Source of the DNA: Marinobacter santoriniensis NKSG1 | GTDB lineage: Bacteria; Pseudomonadota; Gammaproteobacteria; Pseudomonadales; Oleiphilaceae | DNA: 64,000 nt | Reading direction: 5' to 3' | Assembly: GCF_000347775.1 (NCBI RefSeq) | Contig: NZ_APAT01000015.1 | Coordinates: 62,001-126,000 of the forward strand | Shown here: one piece after another, positions 51,264-60,264 of the stretch | How the letters are laid out: every line of letters begins with the position of its first letter | Position numbering within the stretch: the stretch's first letter is position 1 | Notes under the pieces: generated by a model | Seen by the model: the letters and a program-made list of their open reading frames with translations, nothing else | Databases searched by the model: none | What the model was told of the DNA's origin: nothing | Made by a program: the position numbers and the translations under genes

Positions 51264-52328
51264 TTACTGGATTTTCTGATTACGAAAGGCGCTCAACACG
51301 CGCCAAACGGTGTTTTCCAGAGCGACACTGGTCGCCAGCCCCAGTTTTTCCGGGAGGCTCCGTTTACGCTGGAATGTTACCGACACTACGTCGGCCCGGT
51401 CACAGGCTTCAATCAGATATTCGTCGGAGGTCTTGATCTCGTCGATCAGATTGACGGCGAGCGCACGACGGCCGAACCAGATATCACCGTTCGCGACTTC
51501 GTCCATATCAACGCTCGGACGGCGCTCACTGACATACTCCTTGAACAGACCGTGAGTGTCCTCCAGATCTTCGAGAAATTTCTGCCGGCCTTTCTCGGTG
51601 TTTTCGCCAAACACGGTCAGAGTACGCTTGTGTTCCCCGGCGGTGAGCACCTCAAAATCGACATGGTTCTTTTTCAGGAATCGATGGAAGTTCGGAAGCT
51701 GGGCCACCACCCCGATGGAGCCAAGAATCGCGAAGGGTGAGGCGACAATCCGATCAGCGACACACGCCATCATGTAGCCGCCGCTTGCGGCCACCTTGTC
51801 CACACAGGCGGTCAGGCGAACGCCCTTGCTCCGTATGCGGTCCAGTTGCGCCGCAGCCAGACCATAGGAATGAACCAGCCCGCCGCCACTTTCCAGGCGA
51901 ATGACCACCTCGTCCTGGTCCGGGTCGGCAACGCTCAGTACGGCGGAAATCGACCGCCGGAGCTGATCGGTATCGCTCGCCTTGATATCCCCGTCAAAAT
52001 CGAGCACGTACACCCTTGCCGTGGTTGGCTCGGCTTCCGGCTGATCCTTCTGCCTGGCTTTTTCGGCCTTTTTCTCCGCCTTTTTCTGTTTCTTTTGCGA
52101 TTTCAGGAATGCCTTACGTTCCTGCTCGCTCATCAACCGGGCCTGAATGGATTCTTTGAGCTTGCGGTATTTCTCGTTCAGTTTACGGATCCTGAGTTCG
52201 CCCTCCCCCTCGTGATCGTCCTTATCCTTCTGGGCTGAGGAGACAATGATGCTGATAATCACGATGGCCGCCACCACAAAGGTGACAACCTTGGCCAGGA
52301 AAAGCCCATACTCAGTCAGGAATTCCAA
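51264..52328 (-). CDS. sohB: Inner-membrane serine protease SohB (S49 family)
   Basis: 354 residues. An N-terminal membrane helix (FLAKVVTFVVAAIVIISIIV) is followed by a very charged linker (KKQKKAEKKAEKARQKDQ) and the S49 signal-peptide-peptidase domain: VIRLESGGGLVHSYGLAAAQ and, with the catalytic Ser, KVAASGGYMMACVADRIVASPFAILGSIGVV. The start is TTG 52328 because GGAGAAACAATT precedes it and the product then begins like other SohB proteins (MEFLTEYGLFLAK). It is divergent from the SCP2 gene. Confidence 0.9.
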   Translation of the reverse strand: MEFLTEYGLFLAKVVTFVVAAIVIISIIVSSAQKDKDDHEGEGELRIRKLNEKYRKLKESIQARLMSEQERKAFLKSQKKQKKAEKKAEKARQKDQPEAEPTTARVYVLDFDGDIKASDTDQLRRSISAVLSVADPDQDEVVIRLESGGGLVHSYGLAAAQLDRIRSKGVRLTACVDKVAASGGYMMACVADRIVASPFAILGSIGVVAQLPNFHRFLKKNHVDFEVLTAGEHKRTLTVFGENTEKGRQKFLEDLEDTHGLFKEYVSERRPSVDMDEVANGDIWFGRRALAVNLIDEIKTSDEYLIEACDRADVVSVTFQRKRSLPEKLGLATSVALENTVWRVLSAFRNQKIQ

Positions 52329-52410
52329 AATTGTTTCTCCAGGTGTTGATGCGAAGTCGAGAGTGTAACCTACCGAATTCGCACTGATAAGCAGAGCAAA
52401 AAAATTTAAA

Positions 52411-52430
52411 CAAGCGTTCGATCGAGCTTG
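52411..52430. promoter_or_regulatory. Near-palindromic operator upstream of the SCP2 gene
   Basis: CAAGCGTTCGATCGAGCTTG is palindromic except for two positions on each side of the central TCGATCGA. With the preceding A residues the left part (AAACAAGCGTTCG) matches the PsrA-like site near etfD at 11 of 13 positions. It ends inside a -35 TTGACA (52428-52433). The rest of 52329-52561 has no other clear feature. Confidence 0.45.
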
Positions 52431-52455
52431 ACAGCTACGGGCACTAACCATAAAG
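52428..52455 (+). promoter_or_regulatory. Predicted promoter of the SCP2 gene
   Basis: A perfect -35 TTGACA (52428-52433) and a weaker -10 (CATAAA/ATAAAG, 52449-52455) at 15-16 bases. It would place the start of transcription about 100 bases before the gene. Confidence 0.45.
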
Positions 52456-52561
52456 TCGGATAGCGAAGTCGGCTCTGCCCAGGCGTTCGTACAGGCTCGT
52501 TACCAAGCCAGGGAACTCAAGCCGTCGCCATGACAAGACAACCATCGAAAAGGGTAAACCA

Positions 52562-52876
52562 ATGTCTGTAGCTCAGGTATTTGAAAAACTCGAACAGAAT
52601 TTCAACGCAGACGCGGCTCAAGGCCTGGACCTGGTGTTCCAGTTCGACATCGAAGACGATAGCACCTATCACCTGGTGATCAACGACGGTTCCTGCAAGC
52701 TGCACGAGGGTGCCAACGACGATCCGTCCGTCACTCTGATCATGAATTCCGATACCCTTCAGGGCATCGTTTCCGGTGAGACCGATGGCATGCAGGCCTT
52801 TATGGCCGGTCAGCTCCGCGCGGAAGGCGACATGATGCTCGCAACCAAGTTGGGCGAGCTGTTCAACATGGGCTGA
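52562..52876 (+). CDS. SCP2 sterol-binding domain protein
   Basis: 104 residues, a free-standing SCP2 domain: VFEKLEQNFNADAAQGLDLVFQFDIEDDSTYHLVINDGSCKLHEGANDDPSVTLIMNSDTLQGIVSGETDGMQAFMAGQLRAEGDMMLATKLGELF. Such proteins bind lipids or acyl-CoA and may serve as carriers in lipid metabolism. It is a single gene with its own promoter, an operator-like palindrome and a terminator. ATG 52562 follows AAAGGGTAAACC. Confidence 0.92.
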   Translation: MSVAQVFEKLEQNFNADAAQGLDLVFQFDIEDDSTYHLVINDGSCKLHEGANDDPSVTLIMNSDTLQGIVSGETDGMQAFMAGQLRAEGDMMLATKLGELFNMG

Positions 52877-52899
52877 GCCCGAAAACGGCTTCCCGAAAA

Positions 52900-52927
52900 A
52901 AACCTGCGTTCGCGCAGGTTTTTTTGT
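52900..52927 (+). terminator. Rho-independent terminator of the SCP2 gene
   Basis: The stem AACCTGCG-ttcg-CGCAGGTT (52901-52920) with a T-run, 25 bases past the stop. Its A-run on the other side may also serve the convergent gene at 52942. Confidence 0.88.
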
Positions 52928-52941
52928 GTCCATAACTGGGC

Positions 52942-53592
52942 CTATTGGCCGCCCCACTGCTCGACCGCTTGCCTCGCCTGGGGATTTACCGGTACGGCAA
53001 CAAGCCCCGACGAGGAGAGCCTGACGTCGAAGATCGCGCCGTCACGCATCGGCATGAACGTGGCGTTACCGTATACCCCTTCAATAAAGGGAAGATTGAA
53101 CTGTCGGTCCAGTGCCCAGAGATCCGGCCATCGTCCTCCACTCAATCCGATGACGGTTCGGGGATCGGTTCGCTCCTGCTCCAACGACGTATAACGTCCG
53201 CTCAGTCGTTCCAGGCGATACCCGGGCGCAATACCGAGCCAGCGTATCGGGCCGGAGAAGCGAAGGATACGCGCATCCATCTGCCACTGGTCTCCATGGA
53301 CAGCCTCGGTGATCGGCGCCTGATTCTTCCGCTCGACGGTCACCCGCCATAATTGATCGCCCTGCCGCGTCGTGGAAATCGACGCGACGGTCTGCATCCC
53401 CTCAAGCGATTGATAACCGGTAAGACTTACCGCAATTGAAAGTGTGTAGATGCCCAGAATGAGGGCGCCGAAGACGGCCATACCCTTGAGCCAGCCAAGC
53501 AGCCAGCGTGGACGCAGAAAAAAGATCAGACTCGCAATCACCAGAACCGCACCGATGACGATCAGTACGATGGCGGCGAGATCATAGGACAT
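52942..53592 (-). CDS. Hypothetical inner-membrane protein
   Basis: 216 residues. Two N-terminal membrane helices (LAAIVLIVIGAVLVIASLIFFL and GMAVFGALILGIYTLSIAVSLTG) are followed by a soluble, probably periplasmic part (QLWRVTVERKNQAPITEAVHGDQWQMDARILRFSGPIRWLGIAPGYRLERLSGRYTSLEQE). Homologues in Pseudomonas are sometimes labelled cation/multidrug efflux pump, but nothing in the sequence supports pump activity. It lies four bases downstream of fimL on the same strand and is probably co-transcribed. Confidence 0.75.
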   Translation of the reverse strand: MSYDLAAIVLIVIGAVLVIASLIFFLRPRWLLGWLKGMAVFGALILGIYTLSIAVSLTGYQSLEGMQTVASISTTRQGDQLWRVTVERKNQAPITEAVHGDQWQMDARILRFSGPIRWLGIAPGYRLERLSGRYTSLEQERTDPRTVIGLSGGRWPDLWALDRQFNLPFIEGVYGNATFMPMRDGAIFDVRLSSSGLVAVPVNPQARQAVEQWGGQ

Positions 53593-53596
53593 AACG

Positions 53597-55303
53597 TTAC
53601 AACCCGACGTCGTCCAGCGAGGACTCCGCCAGTTTCAGCAGATCCGGATTCCGATCCTCGCGGTTGCCGATGCTCTCGATGTAATACTCAAGTGACGTCA
53701 GCGCATCCGCCAAAGCCTCAAGTACCTGATTCGAGGGCGCCTCCCGGGCATCCAGCAGGCGATCCTGGATGGACGCTGCCACCCGCGCCAGTACGTCTGC
53801 CGCACCCGGATCATCAACCATCTGCAGCCCACCCCAGATGCTGTGGAGCGTGACCGGAAGGTTGGCCAGATGGAGTTTGTCATAATCGGATTCGATAAAC
53901 GCGGTAATGGCCCGCTTTGCGAGCGTCAAGGCACTGCGGGCTTCGTCCGCTACCACAAACAACGCTTCGCGGAGATACACGGATTCCTCGCGGCGACGCT
54001 GGCTGCCCGCCAGCGCATCTGTCTCGGAGGTTATACCCCGAGTGACGATCTGCATGACCGCGTCTTCGACGCCCAGCACGGAATCGGCCAGGCGGTACAG
54101 TTCCTCATCATCCGGGAGACGGTTGTCCTTTTCCCAATCCCGCAGTTTGCCGGCCTCCTCACGGGAAATGGACGCCAGTTTCTGGAGATCTAGCATGACG
54201 AGGATACTGGCCAGGCGTTCGAGCGCGTCGGCAATCGACGACAATTCCGCAAGGTCGGGCTCAATGCCCCGCTCGATGATGTCGAGCTTGTCCTTCAGCT
54301 GGTTCAGCTCATCCTGTAAGGCGTCCGACAAAGATTTTAGAACATCGCTGCCCGGACCATAGAGTCGGCGGGCATGCGCTTCAAGCATCGAGTCGGGAAA
54401 CTCGGCCGGCGTCAACTTGAACGCGGAAAGTACGTTGGTAACCTCCGGGTTACCGGAACCGCTCCGGTACAGCAGGTAGACGAGGTCCCGGATCAGGGAA
54501 TCCGGAGCGTCCTTGGCTGTGGCAACCTTTCCGACATACACCACTTCGCGGGCGTACCGTTCGATACGCATCAGCATCCGCTTGCGGGCCTTGTTGAACA
54601 CCATCGCCCGATCCAGCATGGTATCCGCCACCGTCGCCAGCAGGCACCACATCTGCCCCATAGGAGCGCCCTGGCACAGCCGCGCGAGCCCCCGGGCCGA
54701 CCGCCCGAGCAGGCGTTTGTTCACGACATCGTTACGCTCCTTGAGAACCCCCAGCAAAGCGACCTGGAAGGTCAGGCGCATCCGCCGGGCCAGAATCTCG
54801 TAATCCTCATCACTTCCCTCGAATTCCGGCAGGCGAATGCCAGAACAGAAATCCGGCCGTTCCTTGACATCAATCTCGAAGAAGCAGGATTCGGGGTAGG
54901 GTTTTTCGCGACGGGCCTCGCGGAGATCATTGATCACCGGCAACAGGAGTTCCGGATGATCCTCCCGTTCCCGATGGTAGTACTCGACGTAACGGCGCAG
55001 GATAAACAGCGCGCTGTTGAGGGTCGTCAGCAGAACGTTCTTGTCATCGTTGGCGCCGACCGGAACGTCGTTGGCCATGGCGACAGCTTCCTGGCAAAGC
55101 AGGATGCCGCCACGAAGCTCGACCAGAATGAAGATGCCCCGCAACTGGTTCAGGTAATCAACACAGTTCTGGAGATCTTCACCACTCTCGCGATTTTCCT
55201 GAAAGCGCTCAAGGCTGGATTCTGCCTGTTTGATGGTCTGTTCAATTTCACCCTTGACCAGATCAAACGACTGCGATTTCGTCGCCAGAGACGATTGCAC
55301 CAT
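53597..55303 (-). CDS. fimL: FimL-like scaffold protein (ChpA N-terminal homologue)
   Basis: 568 residues, helical, without catalytic motifs. The opening FDLVKGEIEQTIKQAESSLERFQENRESGEDLQNCVDYLNQLRGIFILVELRGGILLCQEAVAMA resembles the N-terminal Hpt-like repeats of the chemosensor kinase ChpA but lacks the phosphorylatable His, as in FimL of Pseudomonas aeruginosa. There FimL links the Chp system, FimV and adenylate cyclase CyaB to control type IV pili and cAMP. Synteny with dnaQ, rnhA, gloB and mltD supports the name. ATG 55303 has AGGAAGCG upstream. Confidence 0.82.
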   Translation of the reverse strand: MVQSSLATKSQSFDLVKGEIEQTIKQAESSLERFQENRESGEDLQNCVDYLNQLRGIFILVELRGGILLCQEAVAMANDVPVGANDDKNVLLTTLNSALFILRRYVEYYHREREDHPELLLPVINDLREARREKPYPESCFFEIDVKERPDFCSGIRLPEFEGSDEDYEILARRMRLTFQVALLGVLKERNDVVNKRLLGRSARGLARLCQGAPMGQMWCLLATVADTMLDRAMVFNKARKRMLMRIERYAREVVYVGKVATAKDAPDSLIRDLVYLLYRSGSGNPEVTNVLSAFKLTPAEFPDSMLEAHARRLYGPGSDVLKSLSDALQDELNQLKDKLDIIERGIEPDLAELSSIADALERLASILVMLDLQKLASISREEAGKLRDWEKDNRLPDDEELYRLADSVLGVEDAVMQIVTRGITSETDALAGSQRRREESVYLREALFVVADEARSALTLAKRAITAFIESDYDKLHLANLPVTLHSIWGGLQMVDDPGAADVLARVAASIQDRLLDAREAPSNQVLEALADALTSLEYYIESIGNREDRNPDLLKLAESSLDDVGL

Positions 55304-55447
55304 AAACGCTTCCTGTTTAATTCGCGGAGACTACCGCATTCCTAGCCTGAGACTTGACCGGGCGCATCGGCACCGGACTTTTTGTTATCGGCTGGCACCC
55401 TCGCCTGCCCGTATAAAGTTCACAAAAAAAGCGCGAACTTATCATTA

Positions 55448-55475
55448 CTTATAACACAAAACTCAAGTTGCTCAA
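55448..55475 (-). promoter_or_regulatory. Predicted promoter upstream of fimL
   Basis: On the minus strand: -35 TTGAGC (55470-55475), a 16-base spacer and -10 TATAAG (55448-55453). It lies in the 213-base gap between dnaQ and fimL, about 145 bases before the fimL start. Confidence 0.45.
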
Positions 55476-55516
55476 GAAAGGCAGAATGTAACATTTGGTA
55501 CAGGCTGACGCAGTTC

Positions 55517-56227
55517 TCATTCCGGGCCCTGCAGTTTGCGCCAGAGGCTTTGTCCGCTCTGTTTGTCGAGCATGGACAGGAACTCGTCGTGGGCTGTGGC
55601 CTCTTCCTCGGACGCGGCCACGACGGAGAGCCGGGGCCGGTCGGCGGACAAGCGGCGAATGCCGCCGGCAGCGCCACCGTCGGAAGAACCGGAATCGAGA
55701 GACAGCGCGGTCTGACCGCCGGTCATCAACAGATAGACATCCGCCAGAATCTCGGCGTCCAGCAATGCGCCGTGAAGCTCACGATTGCTGTTATCCACAC
55801 CGTAGCGTTTGCAAAGCGCGTCCAGACTGTTCTTCTGCCCGGGATGCTTGGCCCGGGCGATGGCGAGGGAATCCACCACACCGCAGTGATCTGCGGTCTT
55901 CCGAACCGGCTTGAGACGGGCGAACTCCGCGTCCATGAAGCCGATATCGAACGCGGCGTTATGAATCACCAGCTCCGCGCCCTTGATGAACTCGAAAAAC
56001 TCATCGGCGATGTCGGCAAAAACGGGTTTGTCGGCCAGGAACTCGTTGGTAATGCCGTGCACCGTGATGGCTTCGGCTTCAACTTCCCGCTCGGGATTGA
56101 TATAAACGTGATAATTACGCCCGGTCAGCTCCCGCTCAACCACTTCGACACAGCCAATTTCAATAATCCGGTGACCATCGTTGGGATCGATGCCCGTGGT
56201 TTCCGTATCCAGTACAATCTGTCTCAT
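55517..56227 (-). CDS. dnaQ: DNA polymerase III epsilon subunit (3'-5' proofreading exonuclease)
   Basis: 236 residues. DEDDh exonuclease motifs: Exo I QIVLDTETTGIDP (Asp7, Glu9), Exo II VIHNAAFDIGFMDAEF, and Exo III HGALLDAEILADVYLLMTGG with the His and Asp. The C-terminal segment (about 180-236) is the linker and alpha-binding region and is polar. It proofreads for the replicative polymerase. GGAAGGAAAAGC precedes ATG 56227. It is 25 bases downstream of rnhA on the same strand, the common rnhA-dnaQ pairing. Confidence 0.95.
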   Translation of the reverse strand: MRQIVLDTETTGIDPNDGHRIIEIGCVEVVERELTGRNYHVYINPEREVEAEAITVHGITNEFLADKPVFADIADEFFEFIKGAELVIHNAAFDIGFMDAEFARLKPVRKTADHCGVVDSLAIARAKHPGQKNSLDALCKRYGVDNSNRELHGALLDAEILADVYLLMTGGQTALSLDSGSSDGGAAGGIRRLSADRPRLSVVAASEEEATAHDEFLSMLDKQSGQSLWRKLQGPE

Positions 56228-56252
56228 GCTTTTCCTTCCGGAGAGTAGTCAG

Positions 56253-56696
56253 TCAGGCTTCGGAAAGCTCTTCGACGCCGCGATTGGCCAGCTCGTCCGC
56301 GAGTTCGTTATCGGGAATGCCCGCGTGTCCCTTCACCCAGTGCCATTTCACGGTATGCCGGGCGGTTTCAGAATCCAGCTCCCGCCAGAGATCATCGTTC
56401 TTGACGGGCTTCTTTGCGGCTGTTTTCCAGCCATTGCGTTTCCAGCCCGACAACCACTCCGTGATGCCTTTGCGAACGTACTGGGAATCTGTATAAAGGT
56501 CGACCGTGCAGGACCGTTTGAGCGCTTCCAGCCCACGTATCGCGGCCATCAACTCCATTCGGTTATTGGTGGTCTGCAATTCACCACCATACAGGGTCTT
56601 GACCGCATCACCGTAACGTAACACGACGCCCCATCCTCCCGGGCCCGGGTTGCCCTTGCAGGCACCGTCGGTATACAGAATCACCTTTCCAGACAT
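56253..56696 (-). CDS. rnhA: Ribonuclease HI
   Basis: 147 residues. It degrades RNA in RNA-DNA hybrids. The catalytic carboxylates are in [15 protein letters not shown] (Asp10), [10 protein letters not shown] (Glu), LYTDSQYV (Asp) and [10 protein letters not shown] (Asp); [12 protein letters not shown] holds the His loop. The start is ATG 56696 (AGGAGTAGGA upstream); the 37 further upstream codons overlap the methyltransferase gene and are unlike the family. It sits three bases after the methyltransferase stop. Confidence 0.95.
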   Translation of the reverse strand: MSGKVILYTDGACKGNPGPGGWGVVLRYGDAVKTLYGGELQTTNNRMELMAAIRGLEALKRSCTVDLYTDSQYVRKGITEWLSGWKRNGWKTAAKKPVKNDDLWRELDSETARHTVKWHWVKGHAGIPDNELADELANRGVEELSEA

Positions 56697-56698
56697 TC

Positions 56699-57559
56699 CT
56701 ACTCCTGTTCTTGCGGGATGCCGATCGACACCCCCTCCTGTTGATAGCCGCGGGAAGCACCAACGGTTCCCGTTCCGGGCAGCGAAATCACCGAGCTCTT
56801 GCGCCATACCGGCTTGCGTGGCAAGCGCCCATAGACCCGCTTTTTCGCAAGGATACAGTAATAGGCACCGACTGGCAGGAACCGATTGCCGGAAAGCCGC
56901 GCATCCATCTGCCGGAAGGGCCGACGCCCACTTCGCTGGATCGGCAATCGAAGGAAACGGGTGACCGAGCCCTGAACGGCAAAGCCCAGAAGGTGTAGCC
57001 AGTCCTCCATCCGGCCCCGTAACAGAAATCGACCGCCCCAGGGTCCCAGGTGCTGACGGGACACCAGTTTGCGGATGCCCCAGAGACTGACGGGATTGAA
57101 ACCAATCAACAGCATGGTGCCCTCGCCCCTGAGCACCCGGGCCGCTTCGCGCAGTACCTGGTGCGGATACGGGGAAAAGTCCGCGGCGTGGTGAAGAATG
57201 ACCAGATCCATCGAGTCTGATGGAAACGGCAGCTCGTCAGCGTCACACACGACCACACCTTCGGGTGTTTGAGGTGACCAGCGGGGTGTGGTCACGATTT
57301 TCTGCACGAAGTCGGTACCGGTCGCCAGAGGCAAACGGTGGCTCACGGCCAAGTGCAGTTGCCGGGCTCCTGTAGAACCGCCGAGTTCGTAGTCACAGAA
57401 TCGCCGCTGATCCGCCAGCAACGCTCTCCCCAGCGGTGTCTGGAACCACCTTTCGAAGTTCTCCTGACGTTCCCGGTAGTCAACAGTGCCCGACTGGATC
57501 AAAGCGTGCCCTCTTGCAGCGACGGACGGTCCCTTGGGGTTGGTACGGTTGGGAGCCAT
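56699..57559 (-). CDS. SAM-dependent methyltransferase
   Basis: 286 residues. Methyltransf_11-type region: [63 protein letters not shown], with the N-terminal [20 protein letters not shown] typical of a Pseudomonas family encoded beside gloB and rnhA. Motif I (the usual GxGxG loop) is not obvious: the region around [20 protein letters not shown] is degenerate, so SAM binding is uncertain. The substrate is unknown. It is divergent from gloB by 52 bases. Confidence 0.8.
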   Translation of the reverse strand: MAPNRTNPKGPSVAARGHALIQSGTVDYRERQENFERWFQTPLGRALLADQRRFCDYELGGSTGARQLHLAVSHRLPLATGTDFVQKIVTTPRWSPQTPEGVVVCDADELPFPSDSMDLVILHHAADFSPYPHQVLREAARVLRGEGTMLLIGFNPVSLWGIRKLVSRQHLGPWGGRFLLRGRMEDWLHLLGFAVQGSVTRFLRLPIQRSGRRPFRQMDARLSGNRFLPVGAYYCILAKKRVYGRLPRKPVWRKSSVISLPGTGTVGASRGYQQEGVSIGIPQEQE

Positions 57560-57611
57560 CGTTTAATGCTCTATGATAGCAGGCAGATATTGCTAACACA
57601 TGTGGGGTTTT

Positions 57612-58406
57612 ATGCTGACGATCACCGCGATTCCGGCTTTCAGTGACAACTATATCTGGTGTCTTGCAGACACCGGCAACGGCCGGGCCCTTGTGGTCGA
57701 TCCGGGCCAGTCAGCACCGGTCGAGTCACACCTGGCCCAGAACAGCCTGGTACTGGATACCATTCTGGTGACGCACCACCACCCGGATCATGTGGGCGGT
57801 ATTGCGGACCTTCTGAAGGCCCATCCGGACTGCCGTGTCGTCGGGCCGGCCGAGTCTCCGTTCAAGAACAGCACCAGCCAGGTGCACCCCGGGGATGAAG
57901 TCGTCTGGGAAGGCCTCACGTTCCAGGTGCTCGGGGTTCCGGGTCACACACTCGACCACATCGCCTACTTTACGGATAACAACGTCGCTGGGCGACCGGT
58001 CCTCTTCTGTGGCGACACCCTGTTTGTCTGTGGTTGCGGCCGCCTGTTTGAAGGGTCGCCCGGACAGATGCGTCAGTCCCTCCAGACGCTGCGCTCACTG
58101 CCGGAAAAGACCGCGGTTTATTGTGCCCACGAGTATACGCTGGCAAACCTGAAATTTGCCCGGAGCTGGCTGCCAGACGACGCCGCCCTCGCGGATTTCG
58201 AGAAGGAGTGCCTCCAGGCTCGCGACGAGGGCCGGCCCACGGTTCCTTCAGTCCTCGGCAACGAGAAGCGTCTGAACCCCTTTCTCCGCTGGGACGACCC
58301 GGCTGTTGTCGACGTCGCGCGCAGCTACTGTGCCAAGCATGGTCTGGCCGCCGACTCGGACAACGCGATATTCGCTGCGATCCGTCACGGCAAGGATCAT
58401 TTCTAA
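57612..58406 (+). CDS. gloB: Hydroxyacylglutathione hydrolase (glyoxalase II)
   Basis: 264 residues. It hydrolyses S-lactoylglutathione to lactate and glutathione in methylglyoxal detoxification. Metallo-beta-lactamase motif [10 protein letters not shown] (His55-His60), then [27 protein letters not shown] and the C-terminal [14 protein letters not shown] 57612 starts at the conserved [13 protein letters not shown]; a start four codons earlier is possible but has no better ribosome site. Confidence 0.95.
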   Translation: MLTITAIPAFSDNYIWCLADTGNGRALVVDPGQSAPVESHLAQNSLVLDTILVTHHHPDHVGGIADLLKAHPDCRVVGPAESPFKNSTSQVHPGDEVVWEGLTFQVLGVPGHTLDHIAYFTDNNVAGRPVLFCGDTLFVCGCGRLFEGSPGQMRQSLQTLRSLPEKTAVYCAHEYTLANLKFARSWLPDDAALADFEKECLQARDEGRPTVPSVLGNEKRLNPFLRWDDPAVVDVARSYCAKHGLAADSDNAIFAAIRHGKDHF

Positions 58407-58556
58407 TCCCGTAACATTCCCTTTCGTCACCGTAACGAGCCGTTTCTTGACCCCCCGAACGGGGCTCTCATAGAATCGTTGCAACTTTGTGACGCTAACC
58501 CTTTCAAACGGCCGGATTTTCGATCCGGCCATGATGCACTGCTCCGGACATTCATT

Positions 58557-60257
58557 ATGTTGGTCAACCGAGTCTCCATCCTCCTGATTGCCAGTACATT
58601 GACTGCCGGTTGCAGCAATCTGCTCACAGCTTCCCGGGATCCGCTCGACTCCGAGCAGGTAACGGTCGCAACCGGAGACGAGGACCTCAAGGAGGCCGTG
58701 CAAAGCGACGATGGCGAAGAGAACAGCGCCGACAGCCCGCTCGACGACGCCATCTCACCCGAACTCCAGGCCGCTGCCCGGGAGGCCCGGGAAAAGCTCG
58801 ACCAGCCAGAAGTCCAGAAGCCAACCAAAAGTCAACAGACCCACGACCTCTGGAGCCATCTTCGTAAAGGGTTCGCGCTGAATCACGATGTCGATAACAA
58901 GCGGGTTGAAGACCAGCTACGGTGGTATTCCAGTCACCCGGGCTACATCAATCGGGTGGTCGACCGCGGCAGTCGTTACCTCTACTACATCCTGTCAGAG
59001 ACTGACAAACGAGGTTTGCCCGCAGAATTCGCCCTTCTGCCGGTTGTGGAAAGCGCATTCGATCCGTTCGCCTATTCCCATGGCCGGGCCGCCGGCCTCT
59101 GGCAGTTCATTCCCTCCACCGGCAAATACTTCGGGCTGACCCAGAGCTGGTGGCACGATGATCGCCGCGACATCATTTCTGCGACCGATGCTGCGCTGAC
59201 CTATCTGGAGCGCCTGTCAGAACGGTTCGACGGCAATTACACCCTGGCACTTGCCGCCTACAATAGCGGCGGCGGCACCGTATCAAGTGCGATCCGCCGG
59301 AATAAGAATGCCAACCGGCCAACCGATTTCTGGTCGCTGTCACTGCCCCGGGAGACCCGCCATTACGTGCCCAAACTGATCGCCCTCGCCAAAATCTTTG
59401 ACGATCCGGCGGCCTATGGCATCACCCTTCCACCGGTGAAGGACGAGCCTTATTTCGAGGTGGTCAAAACCGGATCTCAACTGGACCTGGCGCAGGCAGC
59501 CAAGCTCGCCAACGTGGATATCGAGGAAATATATCTCCTTAACCCGTCCTATAACCGCTGGGCAACCAACCCGGACGGGCCGCATCGTCTCCTTGTGCCC
59601 CGGGAAAATGCCGACACCTTCCGCCAGGCACTGGCCAACTTCCCGATCAGCAAGAGAGTTTCGTGGAAGAACTATAATGTGCAGTCCGGCGACAGCCTGA
59701 TCACCATTGCCCATAAATTCAACACCACACCGAGCGTGATTCAGCAGGTCAACAAGCTGAATTCAGACCTGATCCGTATTGGCCAGCGGCTGCTGATCCC
59801 CTCCGCCACCAAGGGTTCGGATGCCTATGCGCTCAGTGCGGCCCAGCGGCTGGAGCGGAAACAGGACCGCAAGCGTTCGGGCAACAAGGTACGCTACACC
59901 GTCCGCCCGGGGGATACCTTCTGGGGCATCGCCCGGGAACACCGGGTGTCGGTGCGCGAAGTGGCAGCATGGAATGGTATGGCACCGGGTGATCCGCTGA
60001 TACCGGGCAAGAAACTGGTCATCTGGTCAAAAACGGCCCAGCCATCCACCATGGTGGCGTCCAACTCGGCACGCGGAAAATCGATGGTGCGGAAGGTCGG
60101 ATATCGGGTGCGTAAGGGCGACTCCCTGTCTGCGATCGCCAGTCGCTTTTCGGTAAACGTGCGCGACATCGCAAGCTGGAACGACCTTAACACCTCCCGT
60201 TATCTCCAACCCGGGCAAAGTCTGGTACTCTACGTGGACATTCGTAACAGTCCGTAA
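58557..60257 (+). CDS. mltD: Membrane-bound lytic murein transglycosylase D with LysM repeats
   Basis: 566 residues. A lipoprotein signal (RVSILLIASTLTAGC) anchors it to the outer membrane. The SLT domain (about 130-270) carries the catalytic Glu165 in LLPVVESAFDP and the GRAAGLWQFIPSTGKYFGL block. Three LysM peptidoglycan-binding repeats follow in the C-terminal 200 residues (NVQSGDSLITIAHKF; TVRPGDTFWGIAREH; RVRKGDSLSAIASRF). It cleaves glycan strands to 1,6-anhydro products. The ATG at 58557 is chosen to begin with the signal peptide. Confidence 0.94.
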   Translation: MLVNRVSILLIASTLTAGCSNLLTASRDPLDSEQVTVATGDEDLKEAVQSDDGEENSADSPLDDAISPELQAAAREAREKLDQPEVQKPTKSQQTHDLWSHLRKGFALNHDVDNKRVEDQLRWYSSHPGYINRVVDRGSRYLYYILSETDKRGLPAEFALLPVVESAFDPFAYSHGRAAGLWQFIPSTGKYFGLTQSWWHDDRRDIISATDAALTYLERLSERFDGNYTLALAAYNSGGGTVSSAIRRNKNANRPTDFWSLSLPRETRHYVPKLIALAKIFDDPAAYGITLPPVKDEPYFEVVKTGSQLDLAQAAKLANVDIEEIYLLNPSYNRWATNPDGPHRLLVPRENADTFRQALANFPISKRVSWKNYNVQSGDSLITIAHKFNTTPSVIQQVNKLNSDLIRIGQRLLIPSATKGSDAYALSAAQRLERKQDRKRSGNKVRYTVRPGDTFWGIAREHRVSVREVAAWNGMAPGDPLIPGKKLVIWSKTAQPSTMVASNSARGKSMVRKVGYRVRKGDSLSAIASRFSVNVRDIASWNDLNTSRYLQPGQSLVLYVDIRNSP

Positions 60258-60264
60258 ACAACCT

